Below, piece by piece: positions 1 to 9,643 of a DNA stretch of 64,000 bases. The position numbers and the translations under genes were made by a program. Source of the stretch: CAVTWD01 sp963738325 (GTDB taxonomy: Bacteria; Actinomycetota; Acidimicrobiia; Acidimicrobiales; Ilumatobacteraceae); NCBI GenBank assembly GCA_963738325.1, contig CAVTWD010000008.1, forward strand, positions 372,001 through 436,000, in the 5' to 3' direction. A model generated the notes under the pieces. The model did no database searches. It saw only the letters and a program-made list of their open reading frames with translations, and had not been told where the DNA came from. Every line of letters begins with the position of its first letter. Within the stretch, counting starts at the first letter, position 1.

Positions 1-444
1 TTGGCGATGAGGTCGTCGTACGGGAACGCCGCCTGCGGATAGTGGTACCGCCACCGGTTCCAGGCGTGGCTCGGCACGGCGTCGAGATACCACCAGTACT
101 CCTTCACGTCCTCGCCGTGGTTGGCCTGCGCACCGGTTAATCCGAACATCCGCTCCTTCAAGATCGGGTCCCGGCCGTTCCACAAGGCGAGGGCCAGGCA
201 GAGGCGCTGCTCGACGTCGCAGAACCCGGCCATGCCGTCCTCACCCCACCGATAGGCACGCGAGCGGGCGTGATCGTGGGGCAGAGAGGACCAGGCGTCG
301 CCGTCGGCGCTGTAGTCCTCCCGAACAGTTCCCCACTGCCGCTCGCTCACGTACGGGCCCCCACAGGTACCAGTCGCTGGCCTGGCGCAGCCCGTCCTCC
401 AGCTGGCCGAAACTCTCGACCCGGGTCCGCTCGGCTCCGCTCAC
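1..444 (-). CDS. GH63/MGH1-like glucosidase, N-terminal part (runs off the window)
   Basis: The product resembles the N-terminus of bacterial glucosidases of the GH63/MGH1-like family, alpha-barrel enzymes that trim glucose- or mannosylglycerate-type glycosides. Visible family landmarks in order are ASDWYLWGP, then SERQWGTVREDYS, RAYRWGEDGMAGF, LCLALALWNGRDPILKERMF and GEDVKEYWWYLD. The GTG start overlaps the stop of the upstream GMC oxidoreductase (GTGA), so the two are translationally coupled. A one-base loss in the G/C run near 355-362 breaks the frame between WYLWGP and SERQW and is probably a sequencing error. The catalytic acids lie outside the window, so the exact substrate is unknown. 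Confidence 0.75.
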
Positions 445-1130
445 GAGAGTCGCTCGTTCAGGTGATTCCGGGCGCGGATGGCCTTGGCCACCGAGGTGAG
501 GGCGGGGTTGACGGCACCGATGGACGGGAAGACGCTCGTGTCGACCAGGTGCAGGTTGTCCAGCTCGTGGGCCTCGCAGTACGAAAGCACGGACATGGCC
601 GGGGCGGTGCCGAGGCGGCACGTCCCGGCGTGATGGTCGCTGCCGAGCACATGGTGCTGGGCGATGCCGATGTGGTTGAGGATCGTCCGCAACTCCTTGT
701 ACCGTCCTTTCGCGTCGTCGTCGCTCGACTTGCAGGCCAGATGGATGCGTCTCTCGGGAGTCGACCGTCATCCGGTTGTCAGGATCGGGGAGATCCTCAG
801 TAGTGAGCCAGAACTCGACGGCGGAAGCGGCCACGTCATCTGGACTCAGTTCGGAGCTTTGTTACGCTTGGGCCACCAATTGCCCAGCCGGTGGACTTCG
901 CGACCATCGGGATGTTTCGTGAGCGGACAGTCGTCTTCGCGGTTGCCCAGGTAGAAGTCGTTGATGCCGAGACTCTGCTGAACACTGGTTCGTTCCGCTC
1001 GGCCAGGGCGACGACGGCGACTCGTGGAACATGTGGTTTCCGGCCGCAACTGATGCGCGCCGTCGAGCCCTACCAGCCCGAACTCGCGGTGGTGGGTTCC
1101 GACACACGGCCACCTGGTTGTAGCGCAGCG
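441..1130 (-). pseudogene. GMC oxidoreductase, C-terminal part only
   Basis: This is the last 220 or so residues of a glucose-methanol-choline type FAD oxidoreductase. Landmarks are GNHMFHES (FAD/substrate domain), SLGINDFYL, FWLTTEDLPDPDNRMTVD, the His region HHAGTCRLGT and the C-terminal SVFPSIGAVNPALT motif. Frame changes near 763 and around 1,030-1,060 interrupt it. The N-terminal Rossmann GxGxxG half is absent: upstream the sequence turns into aquaporin coding sequence. Family members are about 500-560 aa, so more than half is missing. The stop overlaps the glucosidase start. It could be a real deletion or an assembly join. Confidence 0.75.
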
Positions 1131-1139
1131 TCCAGAGAT

Positions 1140-1549
1140 CGTAGGCGGCGATGCGCCGCCGTGACGGCCCCGGCCAGTTGGGCGACGAGGTAGGGCGCCA
1201 CCCAGGCGGGCAGGAAGACTCCCCGGGCGGTGAAGGCGGCGGTAACGGCCGGGTTGATGTGGAGACCCGACAACGGTCCCCAGGCGTAGATGAGCGCCAT
1301 CACGACCGCTCCCGGCGCCACCACGGCGGCGGTTCGGGAGATCGGTCCACCACCGACGTACTCGTTGATCACACCGGAGCCGGCCGCCACCAACACGAGC
1401 GCGGCGGTCCCGACGAACTCGATGATCACGCGGATCCACAGGGGTCGTTGCTTGAGTGTCTCTTCCTCGAAGCGGATGAGGTATCGGCGCCCGAGGCCGT
1501 CGGCGTTGACTTCTGGCTCGCCTCCAGGTGGGGCTACGGCCGTTGACAT
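1140..1549 (-). pseudogene. MIP/aquaporin family channel, N-terminal half
   Basis: The protein starts MSTAVAPPGG at an ATG preceded by an AAGGAG ribosome-binding site. It contains TM1 (around IEFVGTAALVLVAAGSG), TM2 (APGAVVMALIYAW), the first aquaporin NPA box in GLHINPAVTAAF and the beginning of TM3 (WVAPYLVAQLAGAV). Aquaporins are about 230-260 aa with two NPA boxes. Here the sequence stops resembling the family after about 130 aa and runs into a GMC oxidoreductase tail, so the second NPA half is lost. It follows DUF2252 on the same strand and probably belonged to one operon with it. Confidence 0.75.
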
Positions 1550-1629
1550 TCCCACTCCTTCGTTGTGGATTCTCCTGGTGATGCTGGATGGGTGTGTCGG
1601 CCGACGGCACTGGACCGCCACGCCCGTCG

Positions 1630-3006
1630 CTACAGGCCTGGCGTGGCTGTCAGCCTTCCGGTGTCGACTGCTTGGCGGAAGGTGGCGTAGTCGTGCTCGT
1701 TCTGGTCGGCGTAGGACTCGGCGAACGTCGCCATGGCCCGGTCGAAGGTGTCTCCGGCGCCGAGGTAGCTGCCGATGGCGACGGCGTCACCGGAGCGGGC
1801 GTGGGCTTTCGCCAACGTCCAGCCACAGATCTCGGCGTAGATCCTCAGAACTCGGGGGTCCATGGTCTCGATCTCGGCCGAGAACTTGCTGTCCCACAAT
1901 TGTCGGACGTAGAAGTCGCGTTCGACGCCGTCGATGCCGGTGACACGGACCCAGCCGAGCATGATGTCGCTCGCCGCCTGCATGAGCCGTTGGCCCTCCA
2001 CCACCCGCTGGCCGTGGTTGGCGAACCCGCTCTTGCCGAGAAAGCCTTCCAGCACCGAGGCCTCGGCCTCTTTGACCTGGATCATCAGTGGATCGTTCTC
2101 GTCGTTGCCGACCAGCAGGGCGATCCAGGCCCGCGTGCCGACGCTGCCGACGCCGACGACCTTGCGGGCGGCGTCCACGTAGCGGAAGCGCTCGAGCAGT
2201 CGTCGGCGGTCACCGGGCAACGTGCGTCGATAGGCGCGCAGCGTGGTGCGGACCCACTCCTCGAACTGGTCCCGCCGGTCGGGAGGCAACAACTCGTCGA
2301 TGGGGACGATCAGTGGCGGGTCACTGACGATCCGGGGCTGACCGTTGACGACCCGGGTCAGTTTGCCGAGGGCCCTCAGGCTGTCCTTGGCTCGGGCCTT
2401 GGCCTCGTTGCGCTCGAACCTCTTCAGGTCCGTCCGGTTGACCCGAGCGGCCCACTGCTCGCGGAGCTCGTCGAGGTCGATGCGGGCATACCACACGTCG
2501 AGGGTCCGCATCGTGGCGAAGTCCCTCATCGTCTGGCGGTAAGCACGGGCCACGGTCAGGTTCACCGATTCCCGCACTCCGGCGTCGAAGCCACGATCCC
2601 GTCCGGCGACGGCGAAGCTGGCCACCAGACGCTTGACGTCCCACTCGAACGGGCCCGGCAACGTCTCGTCGAAGTCGTTGACGCTGAACACCAGGCGCCG
2701 GTCCGGAGCGGCGAACGCACCGAAATTGGACAGGTGGGCGTCGCCGCAGAGCTGGACCTGCAGGCTGGTTCGGGGTGTAGCCGCCAGATCGGCCGCCATC
2801 AGTAAGGCCGCCCCCCGGTAGAACGTGAACGGCGAGACCAGCATGCGGCCGTACCGGATCGGCACCAGCTCAGGCACACGCGTCGCCGCCTGCCCCTCGA
2901 GCAGCGCAACCGGGTCTCGCCGATCCGGCCCCGGCTTCCATACGCCGTGCGATGACCGCGGCACCGCCTCGCGGGCGGCTTTGCCCAAGGCGGCGCGCTC
3001 GGCCAT
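1630..3006 (-). CDS. DUF2252 family protein
   Basis: This is a complete DUF2252 protein (458 aa from the ATG giving MAERAALGKAAREAVP). The family is uncharacterised but has a kinase/phosphotransferase-like core: CGDAHLSNFG resembles an APH-type catalytic loop (GDxHxxN) and VNDFDET a metal-binding DFD. Other family blocks are PIRYGRMLVSPFTFYRGAA, GPFEWDVKRLVASF, KVVGVGSVGTRAW and GWTLAKAHARSGD. The open frame continues upstream, but that part is the reverse complement-like tail of the neighbouring gene and has no family similarity. A slightly longer GTG start (VPAGRVEHLSM) is possible. A second DUF2252 gene lies at 35,625-37,258. Confidence 0.85.
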   Translation of the reverse strand: MAERAALGKAAREAVPRSSHGVWKPGPDRRDPVALLEGQAATRVPELVPIRYGRMLVSPFTFYRGAALLMAADLAATPRTSLQVQLCGDAHLSNFGAFAAPDRRLVFSVNDFDETLPGPFEWDVKRLVASFAVAGRDRGFDAGVRESVNLTVARAYRQTMRDFATMRTLDVWYARIDLDELREQWAARVNRTDLKRFERNEAKARAKDSLRALGKLTRVVNGQPRIVSDPPLIVPIDELLPPDRRDQFEEWVRTTLRAYRRTLPGDRRRLLERFRYVDAARKVVGVGSVGTRAWIALLVGNDENDPLMIQVKEAEASVLEGFLGKSGFANHGQRVVEGQRLMQAASDIMLGWVRVTGIDGVERDFYVRQLWDSKFSAEIETMDPRVLRIYAEICGWTLAKAHARSGDAVAIGSYLGAGDTFDRAMATFAESYADQNEHDYATFRQAVDTGRLTATPGL

Positions 3007-3172
3007 CGACAGATGCTCGACACGTCCTGCCGGCACAGCCTCGTGTGAGCCAGACAGGGCGCCCCCGACGCCGGCGATCTCTTCGGTTTTCGTCAGGTCC
3101 CTCGATTCAGGCAACTTCCAATCCGAAGGGGGCTCAGAGGCCGGCAGCCCGATGAGGCCCCCACTGCGGTCG

Positions 3173-3815
3173 TCACTCTCGTGCGAACACCATGGCCGCC
3201 TCGCGGGCAAGATCGACGAACGGCTCGCCGTTGACGTCGACGAATACGCGCTTGATGGTGCCGCCGACGAACGGCCAGGGCGACTCGCCGGGATAGTCGT
3301 CGGTGACGGGTTCGGCGCCCTCTTTGCCGACGTTGAGACCCTCACCGGCCAGCGAGAACTTGCCGGGCTGCGTCTTGATCTGGGCCTCGCCGACCTTGCG
3401 GGTCGCGGATGTAGAGGCTGAGCGTCCCCTCAGTCGGCATGGCGTCGCCCTCCTTGGCGAACGACGCCGAGAACACGACGTGACCGGTGGGGATCGGCTC
3501 CTCGGCTTCCACTATCTGTTCGAACTCGCCGACCCAGTTGTAGACGTACTTGAGTCGGCCGTCTTTGATGTAGAGGGCATGGCCGCCAAATCGGGCGCCC
3601 TGGGCGAACAGGACGCCGCTGGCTTCGGGGGTGTCGATGGTGAGTTCGGCGGCGATGGTGTAGGAGCGGTTGCGGATGTTGGGCGCGACCGACTCGGGGA
3701 CTTCGGCGCAGTCGGGGTAGTAGACGTCGCGGCTGCGGGGTTTGGCGAGCTGGGGTCGTTCTGTGGCGAAGATCTCGATCGCATCGACCTCCCTGGCGTC
3801 GCCGAGGTTGCCATG
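3173..3815 (-). pseudogene. Arylsulfatase-type sulfatase, C-terminal fragment
   Basis: In one frame the strand reads DVYYPDCAEVPESVAPNIRN, SYTIAAELTIDTPEASGVLF, AQGARFGGHALYIKDGRLKY, VYNWVGEF and GGTIKRVFVDVNGEPFVDLA, ending EAAMVFARE and a TGA at 3,173-3,175. This is the characteristic beta-rich tail of actinobacterial arylsulfatases (family about 750 aa). The catalytic sulfatase domain with the formylglycine Cys is absent, because upstream sequence switches to an unrelated gene on the other strand near 3,830. There are frame changes inside (for example near 3,420). It is a non-functional remnant, or the product of an assembly join. Confidence 0.7.
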
Positions 3816-3856
3816 CAGGGTAGGGTAGCCTCCACGCCGCGAACACGATCGTGCGC

Positions 3857-4246
3857 CGTCTCCGTGGCGAAAACGCGACCAAGCCGTACACCTACCGCGA
3901 CGTCGGAAGCGTCGCCGCCATAGGGCGATTCCGGGCGATCTGCAGTGTCCGAAGGATCCGCTTGAGCGGATTCCCCGGCTGGGTCGTGTGGATGTTCGTC
4001 CACCACGCCTTCCTCAGCGGCTTCGGGAACCGTTTCTCGACCTTGCTGAGATGGCTCCGGTGGTCGGTCGGCCACAACCGTCCAGAACGTGTCTTCAGCC
4101 GGGCCCACACCGGCGGCGACCTCAGCACCCCGTCCAAGGTGCGCGCCATCATCGAGCCGACCCCGTTCCCGGAGGTGGACCAACAAGCCACGGCGTCGAC
4201 ACTGCCGGACCACGGACCGGACCACGGACCGGGCGACGCTCCCTGA
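3857..4246 (+). pseudogene. Type II NADH dehydrogenase-like oxidoreductase, C-terminal fragment
   Basis: The C-terminal membrane-anchoring region of an NDH-2-type FAD oxidoreductase is recognisable from PYTYRDVGSVAAIGR, RLSGFPGWVVWMFVHHAFLS and GFGNRFSTLLRWL, followed by RPERVF. Family members are about 400-450 aa with two nucleotide-binding domains; both are missing, so only about 125 aa remain. It lies head-to-head with the truncated arylsulfatase. Both have lost their 5' ends at the same place, so one deletion or rearrangement joined them. Confidence 0.7.
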
Positions 4247-4314
4247 CGACCCTCCGCGGTCCAAAGGAGCCTGCGAACGACGTCGCGCGACGGCGCCCGG
4301 TCGAGTTGCGGTTG

Positions 4315-7180
4315 TCAGAGCTCAATGCCGAGCTCAGGCACAGTTCGCTCAAGCAGCGCGGCTCGAACGGCTGGGGCCTCAAGACCCCGACCCCGCAGCA
4401 GGTCGATGACCGGCTCCAGGACCCCGGTCCATTGCGACCGGTCGACCGCGCCAGGATTGACAGCGAACAGCGGTGCCTGCCCGGCGAACTCAGTCAGGAT
4501 CGCGACGGCCTCGCCAAGTTCGGTTGTTACGACGGACTTGCGGTCGGTCCACCTCGCCCGTACGTCGACTGCGTTCAGGACTTGGTCGATCTGGTGAAGC
4601 TCCTCGCGCTTGAAGTCCTCCAGACCAAAGCAACCCGGCGGGTGAGCGAGGCCAGCGAGGTTTCTCGCCTCTGTTTCGAGTCCGTCGAGGCGTCTTTTGA
4701 TGCCGGCGCCATGGGTGTAGACGGCGGCGATGCGAGCCTCGGCGTCGTCGACGCGCTGGCTGGCTGTCGTGGCCCGCCGGGCGGCGGTGTGATGGTGTCC
4801 GAAGCTGGCGTGGACGGCGTCGTGGTTGGCTTTCCACATGGCCGGCCGCAGCTCGCTGCGGAGATCGTCTTCGATCGCCCCGATGGCCACGCGATAGGGC
4901 TCCCAGGCGGCCCGGGCTGCGGCCAGGGCGGGCTGGAGGTCGGCGAGATCGGCTCCAGCCTCGGCCCGGAGCTGGGCTCGCTCGGGCGACATAAGCAAGA
5001 AGCCCCTGACGGCGCTCTTCGAGCTGGGCGCGCCAGGGCCCGAGCCAGGCAGGAACGACCGACTCCGGCTCGGGCTCCCAGGGCCGGGCGGGCCGGACGG
5101 CTGGCAGCTGGCCGGCGAGTTCGCGTCGCTGCGACACGGCGGGGATGTCGACGCGGTCGTGGGCGAGGACGGTTTCGAGGACGTCGCGGGCTTCGGCCAG
5201 AGCGGTGCTTTCCGTGATCACGTGATGCAGTTGTCGTCACGACCGCGGGTGGCGCCGACGGACAGGCCCCGGTGGGTGGTGGCGGTGGAGACGAGCTCGA
5301 TGGCGACGTCGACGGTGTCGGCCTGGTTGCCGTGCTCGGTGGCGGCGTAGCCGAGACGCACGTGCTGATGCGTGTACTCGGCCGGCAGGGTGACAACGCC
5401 GTGTCCGGTCCGGTGGGACACGGTGAGCGACCCGTCCCGATGGGTCGAGACAACGTCCCACAGGGTCACGGTTGCGGACCGGCTCGCCAGTCGAGGTGCG
5501 AAGTTCACGCTCGTTGCGGCGGGCGGCGACGATGTCGTCGGGGTGGGCGATCTCGCCGTCGGCGATCCACACCGCCTCGGCGGGTCGAAGCCGGCCGATG
5601 GTGAGGCGCAGCCGTTGGACGGCGTCGTCGATGGCGTCGACGTGGTCGTTGGTAGCGGTGATGGCCACCGTCCGGCCGTCGACGGTGAGCCCGATCCAGT
5701 CCTTGGCGATGGCGTCGAGGTGGTCGAGGAAGGGGCCGGGGATGATCCGGTCGTGGGCTTCGTAGGCGTCGAGGGCTCGCGGGTTGCCAGCCCGCAGCTG
5801 GAGCGAGGCGGCCGCCTCCCACCGTTCGTTGAACCGGTGCAGACGGGACAGCTCGTGCACCCGGCCGGTGGCGCACAGCTCGGCGAACAGGCCGCCCCGG
5901 CCGACGGCTTGGAGCTGTTGGGGGGTCACCGACGAGCGTCACCTGCCACCTCTCGCGGTCGGCGAGATCGACGAGGCGGTGCAGCGAGGGGGTGCCGAGC
6001 ATGCCCGCCTCGTCGACGATCAGCGTCGTGCCGACGGGCAGCCGGTACTGCTCGAGCGGAACCCGGTCGGTGCGGTCCCATTCGTGGAGCAACTTGGCGA
6101 CCGTGTCGGCGGCCACGCCCGGCTCTCGTTCCAGGACGTGGGCCGCCTTGGCCGTCGGGGCCACAACGTCGAGCCACCGACGGAGAGCTGATCGATGACC
6201 TCGTCGACGGTGACCATCCGTGAGGACTGGCCGTGGCGCTCCAGGGAGGCGGTGTCGATCGTGGCGACGAGCCGGTCCGATGTCCAGTCGAGCTCAGCAG
6301 CCTCGACAGTCCACCGTGTCCGCAGATCGCCGACACCGCTGCCCGTCTTGCGGGCCCGGGTGTCGGCCGAAGCCTCCCGGCACAGCGCCGCCCGTTCCCA
6401 GGCCGTCGGGTCGCGTCCCTCCCGGAGTCGGAACTCACCGACCTTGACGGCCAAGGCCCTCGACCTGGCTGGCGCGTTTGGAGAACACCTCGAGCAGCTC
6501 TCGTGGCATCCCGGCGATCTCGGCCTGCGCATTGACGATCGGCTCCCAACCGACCCCGTAGCGGTGGGTCAGCTCCGCCCGCAGCACCGACTGGTACAGG
6601 CCCCCCAGCATCCGCTGGTTCCGCTTGAGGTAGCGGACGTCCAGCGCCAGCCACCGGCCATCCGGCGTTTGGACCTTGGCCGAGATCACGGCGTGAGTGT
6701 GAATCTGGAGGTCATCGGCCCGCGACGTCGTCTGGCGGAACGTCGCCACCGTCAACCCCAAGGTGTCGGGGTGCTGGCGCCGGCCGTCCACCCGCACCCG
6801 GGTGGTCGCCCCGAACCGCTCCAAGTGCTCGAGCGCCGCTCGCACGGCGACGTCGTGCGCTTCGAGCAGACCCGCGTCGCTAATGAGCGCCCACCACACA
6901 CTCAGCGAACTTCGGCGCCGAGCACGTGACATCGAAGCCCCGCACCGACGTGTCGTCGAAAGGGCGGCCGAGATCCCGCCGCGGGCGGCCAGGATCCCGC
7001 CCGGCCATCACGGCCAAGAACGCCTCGTCACCCACCTCACCGGACAGACCCAGCAGCTCGGCGCCCCGGCCCAACCAAACGCCTCGGGGTTCGCCCGCGT
7101 CCAAGTAGTAAGCCGGCAGCTGCTCCACGTAATACGCCCCCGCCAACGAGACCCTTCAACTTCGACACCCGCACCGTCAC
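4315..7180 (-). CDS. MobF/TrwC-type relaxase-helicase of element A (frameshifted)
   Basis: This is a conjugative relaxase that nicks oriT and unwinds the transferred strand. The N-terminus (GTG at 7,180, VTVRVSKLKG, AYYVEQLPAYYLD) holds the Tyr-rich nicking region. TrwC landmarks follow: VRGFDVTCSAPKS, then the histidine metal site IHTHAVISAKVQ and LKRNQRMLGGLYQ. The middle is a RecD/TraI-like helicase with TLIVDEAGMLGT (Walker B) and VGATRGRDDN near the UvrD-like C-motif. The tail is helical and ends GIEL. At least five frame changes (for example near 6,900, 6,440, 6,170, 5,500, 5,230) split it; sequence conservation across the breaks suggests consensus errors. It is paralogous to the relaxases at 28,784 and 46,279. 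Confidence 0.8.
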
Positions 7181-7265
7181 CGCAACCACCGACGCGTCGC
7201 CGTGCACCCGTCTGTGCTTCCCGACTGGTTCCATGCCGGCTGAAAGATCGACATCACTGGGCCGT

Positions 7266-7664
7266 TCAGTCGGAGAACGGCAGGGTGGCGAGGTGAGAGC
7301 GAGCCGCCCGTCGAGCAGTCGACTCCGGCGCCGACGACATCCGTGACTGCGTCGGGAGCGGTGCGGCGATGCCACGTCGCGGCGGCGGCCAGGTGATGGG
7401 TCCGCCGAGCATGCGTTCGAGCTGCCAGCGTGGAACGCGCAGCTGCTTCCCCACCCGGACGACAGGCAACCCACTCGTGCCCTGGCTGGCCAGGAACTGG
7501 TGAGCTTGCCCATAAGCAGCGGTGCGGCCGATCCGCGGGATCGCCGCCGCCTCCTCGATCCGGAAGAAGTCGGGCGGCCCCGCGATCGTCTGGTCCGTGT
7601 CAAACCGCTCACCTCCGATGTCCGGGTCCTCGACCAGCCATCGGCGACGCCCTGTGCCTCCCAT
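7266..7664 (-). CDS. Excisionase-like helix-turn-helix protein
   Basis: A 132-aa protein with a MerR/Xis-type DNA-binding segment: FFRIEEAAAIPRIGRTAAYG, a helix QAHQFLASQG, then LPVVRVGKQLRVPRWQLERM, the usual wing and final helix of actinobacterial excisionases (HTH_17). The tail after the HTH is Arg/Ser rich and unstructured. It sits between the integrase module and the relaxase gene on the same strand, the usual place of a directionality factor in such elements. The start could lie further inside, just before FFRIEEA. Confidence 0.65.
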   Translation of the reverse strand: MGGTGRRRWLVEDPDIGGERFDTDQTIAGPPDFFRIEEAAAIPRIGRTAAYGQAHQFLASQGTSGLPVVRVGKQLRVPRWQLERMLGGPITWPPPRRGIAAPLPTQSRMSSAPESTARRAARSHLATLPFSD

Positions 7665-7814
7665 GAGACGGCGAGGGAGCGCAATGAGCGAAAGTCGACG
7701 GCTGCCCGGTTACAGAGCGATGCGAGACCGAAACGCAGCACAGCGCGATCGGCAGTACCCGTCAGATGCCGAAGGCGCCGGCCGGCTCACGCTGAGCCAA
7801 CCGGTTCGGCTGGG

Positions 7815-8063
7815 TCAGCGAGTCAGCTCGTCCGCCGCATCGACGGCCGCATCCTGGAGCTCGTCCCACGCCTCGCTCTGGTCAGCCCAGGCTGGGCTCT
7901 CGTGGACCAGCCTCTTCGCATCGCGAAGGCTGAGCTGCAACACCGCCCGCGTGACCTTCATCGACTCGACCGGTGAGAAGCCGTCGGCCCGCAGCTGGGC
8001 GAGGACCTCGTCCCAGTCGCGCTCGGCCAGCGTCGCGCTTGGGTTGCCGTGTCGCTCGCTCAT
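7815..8063 (-). CDS. Small protein with L7/L12 C-terminal-like segment
   Basis: An 82-aa acidic protein of unknown function. Residues about 32-55 (SPVESMKVTRAVLQLSLRDA, then KRLVHESPAW) have the pattern of the ribosomal protein L7/L12 C-terminal domain (IKVIRELTGLGLKEAKDLV), a fold also found in short stand-alone proteins of actinobacterial genomes. It overlaps the upstream gene (start at 8,063, upstream stop at 8,060) and is the third gene of an integrase-led operon. The L7/L12 likeness is by eye and needs a profile search. Confidence 0.5.
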   Translation of the reverse strand: MSERHGNPSATLAERDWDEVLAQLRADGFSPVESMKVTRAVLQLSLRDAKRLVHESPAWADQSEAWDELQDAAVDAADELTR

Positions 8064-8365
8064 CGATCTTCCTCATCGAGCCGGATCGTGATGTCAACTC
8101 TACGGCCGGGTCGGCCGCCCGAGAGCCGGGTTCCGGTGATCCGAAGCTCGACGAAGCCCTCGTCACGCGCTTGCGCGACGAGCTCCCTCGCCCAGCCGAG
8201 CAGCGTGCCCACGGGCACCGCCAGCCGCCCAGCGCCGCGTGGATAGATGGCGACGTCGCGAAGCTCGAGGCGTCCTCCTACCACCACGGTTTCGGCCAGC
8301 ACCTCTACCACCCCGCTGTCCGACTCGAACGACCGCTCGAACAGCTCGCCGTGGACGAACGTCAC
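8060..8365 (-). CDS. Hypothetical protein of the integrase operon
   Basis: A 101-aa protein, mostly predicted beta strands and charged: FVHGELFERSFESDSG, VVEVLAETVVVGGRLELRDV, then LLGWARELVAQARDEGFVEL and a C-terminal RRVDITIRLDEEDR. I do not recognise a family. It overlaps the integrase stop by four bases upstream and the next gene by four bases downstream, so the three are translationally coupled and probably serve element maintenance or transfer. Confidence 0.5.
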   Translation of the reverse strand: MTFVHGELFERSFESDSGVVEVLAETVVVGGRLELRDVAIYPRGAGRLAVPVGTLLGWARELVAQARDEGFVELRITGTRLSGGRPGRRVDITIRLDEEDR

Positions 8366-9503
8366 TGCCGCTCGCTGTCGAGCAGCCCAGCCAGCAGCTC
8401 AGCTGCGTCCCGATCGGCCTCGGGCACGAAGTGGGAGTAGACGTTGAGGGTGGTGGCCGCGTTGCGGTGTCCCAAGCGGCCAGCCACCGTTCGGACGTCG
8501 ACCCCAGCGGCCAGCAACCGGGTCGCGTAGTGGCGCAAGTCGTGCAGCCGGACGTTCGGCAGCCCGGCCTCGTCGGCGACGCGCCGAAAGCGCCGGCTGA
8601 CAGAGTCCGGGAACCAGGGTGCCGCCCCGATCACATCGCCGCTGAACACGAACGCTTCCGTGGCAATCTCCACCTCGCCGAGCTGGGCACGGGCGAGCAC
8701 CATCTCTCGATAGTCTCGAACGCGTCAGCCGTCGCTTCGTCGAGCGCGACCCGCCGAGCCTGATGGGTCTTCGTGTCCTTCTCCACAAGTCCATTGGGTC
8801 CCATCACGATTCCGCGCTCGATCGACACGACGCAACGGTCGAGGTCGACGTCACTCCACCGGAGAGCGACGAGCTCGCTTCGACGAGCGCCTGTCGCCGC
8901 GGAGACGCGCACGAAGACAACCAGCTCAGGGTCGCGGGTCTCGGCCAGCCGCAGGACGCGGGCCAGGTCGTTCGGCGTCGGAGGCTTGACCTCGACGCGA
9001 GGAACCCTGGGAGGCGAAGCCGCCGCGGCCGGGTTCACGCCGAGCCATCCCCAGCGCACACCTTGCTGAAGTGCGCGTCGAAGAATGCCATGGATCCGGC
9101 GGATCGTGGCCGGAGACAGCGGACGCCCACGCGAGCCACGAGCCAGCAGGTCCCGGTAGAAACGATCGAGATCCTCGCCGGAGTTTCGCCAGCGTGACCG
9201 AACCCAGAGCCGGCGAGAGGTCCCGGTCGAGGTAGCTACGCGTCTCACGAACGGTCTTGGGCGAATAGTCGAATCGCGGCCTGGGCAAACCAGCGCTCGA
9301 GCAGCTCGCCTACCGTTGCCGAGGTCCGGGCGAACGTTCCCTGGTCGGCGGCGGTGACCATCCGAGCCAGCACGCGCTCGGCCTCCCGGCGCGACCCGCG
9401 CATGCTCTTGGTCGCGTATCTCTTCTTCCCGTGATGGCGTCCTGGCCCAGGTGGACACGAAGCTCCCAGGCGTCGCCCCGCCGGCGAATGACCCTCGCAT
9501 GGC
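8362..9503 (-). CDS. Tyrosine site-specific integrase of element A (frameshifted)
   Basis: The three domains of a phage-type tyrosine recombinase are all present in order: arm-binding AP2-like N-terminus (VIRRRGDAWELRVHLGQDA, then KRYATKSMRGSRREAERVL), SAM-like core-binding domain (TVRETRSYLDRDLSPALGSV) and catalytic domain with Arg in SAATGARRSELVALRW, HDLRHYATRLL, GRLGHRNAATTL and nucleophile Tyr in NVYSHF. The catalytic set R-H-R-H-Y is complete. Frame changes lie near 9,275, 9,185 and 8,705, so the exact start is uncertain; the N-terminal frame begins near 9,503. It lies beside the tRNA-Glu core repeat it presumably uses. Confidence 0.8.
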
Positions 9504-9521
9504 CACTCCTCGTTCCTAGAT

Positions 9522-9537
9522 TGGCACGAGAGTGGCA
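9522..9537 (+). promoter_or_regulatory. Putative integrase arm-type site of element A
   Basis: TGGCACGAGAGTGGCA contains TGGCA twice with an 11-bp period, 58 bp inside the tRNA-derived core. Elements B and C have different repeats with the same period at comparable distances from their cores, which supports an arm-binding role for the cognate integrase. A partner copy near the left end of A was not found in the window. Confidence 0.4.
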
Positions 9538-9556
9538 AGCGGCCGGTGCACACATC

Positions 9557-9581
9557 AGGCCCCGGTTCGGAAACCGGGCCT
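9557..9581 (-). terminator. Hairpin next to the tRNA-Glu core copy
   Basis: AGGCCCCGGTT and AACCGGGCCT form a strong GC hairpin (one-base bulge) just beyond the tRNA 3' end copy. It is the kind of terminator seen downstream of tRNA genes; before element B inserted, it would have followed tRNA-Glu directly. There is no long T run, as is common in high-GC actinobacteria. Confidence 0.5.
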
Positions 9582-9594
9582 GACCTGGGCTTTC

Positions 9595-9643
9595 TCTGGC
9601 AGCCCCAACGGGATTCGAACCCGTGCCGCCACCTTGAGAGGGT
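9595..9643 (-). repeat. Attachment-site core: 49-bp copy of the tRNA-Glu 3' end (left end of element B)
   Basis: The 49 bases from TCTGGCAGCCCC to GAGAGGGT are identical to 35,122-35,170, which is the 3' half of the intact tRNA-Glu gene plus two bases. To the right, the rest of the tRNA is missing. Direct duplication of a tRNA 3' end is the classic footprint of tyrosine-integrase insertion, marking the left junction of element B and the right junction of element A. Confidence 0.85.

Larger units (their letters stand above)
4315..9643. mobile_element. Integrative element A, right-hand part, at tRNA-Glu
   Basis: A minus-strand module of integrase, two small overlapping genes, excisionase-like protein and MobF relaxase ends on the right in a 49-bp duplicate of the tRNA-Glu 3' end (9,595-9,643). 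Gene order parallels element B, whose integrase also lies immediately left of a tRNA-Glu 3' end. This is the expected structure of a tRNA-targeted integrative and mobilizable or conjugative element, inserted in tandem with B. I found no further copy of the tRNA core to the left, so the left boundary is either outside the window or lost. The start given is only the end of the last recognisable element gene. Confidence 0.65.

Noticed and set aside
1588..2805. Long plus-strand open frame opposite DUF2252
   Set aside because: Antisense frame in high-GC DNA without domain similarity; the minus strand encodes a clear family. The same applies to the long frames opposite the relaxases and glutamate dehydrogenase (for example 29,114-30,931 and 53,301-55,385).
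9595..9643. A second tRNA-Glu gene
   Set aside because: Only the 3' 49 bases are present. The D arm, 5' acceptor strand and anticodon stem 5' side are missing, so it is an attachment-site copy.
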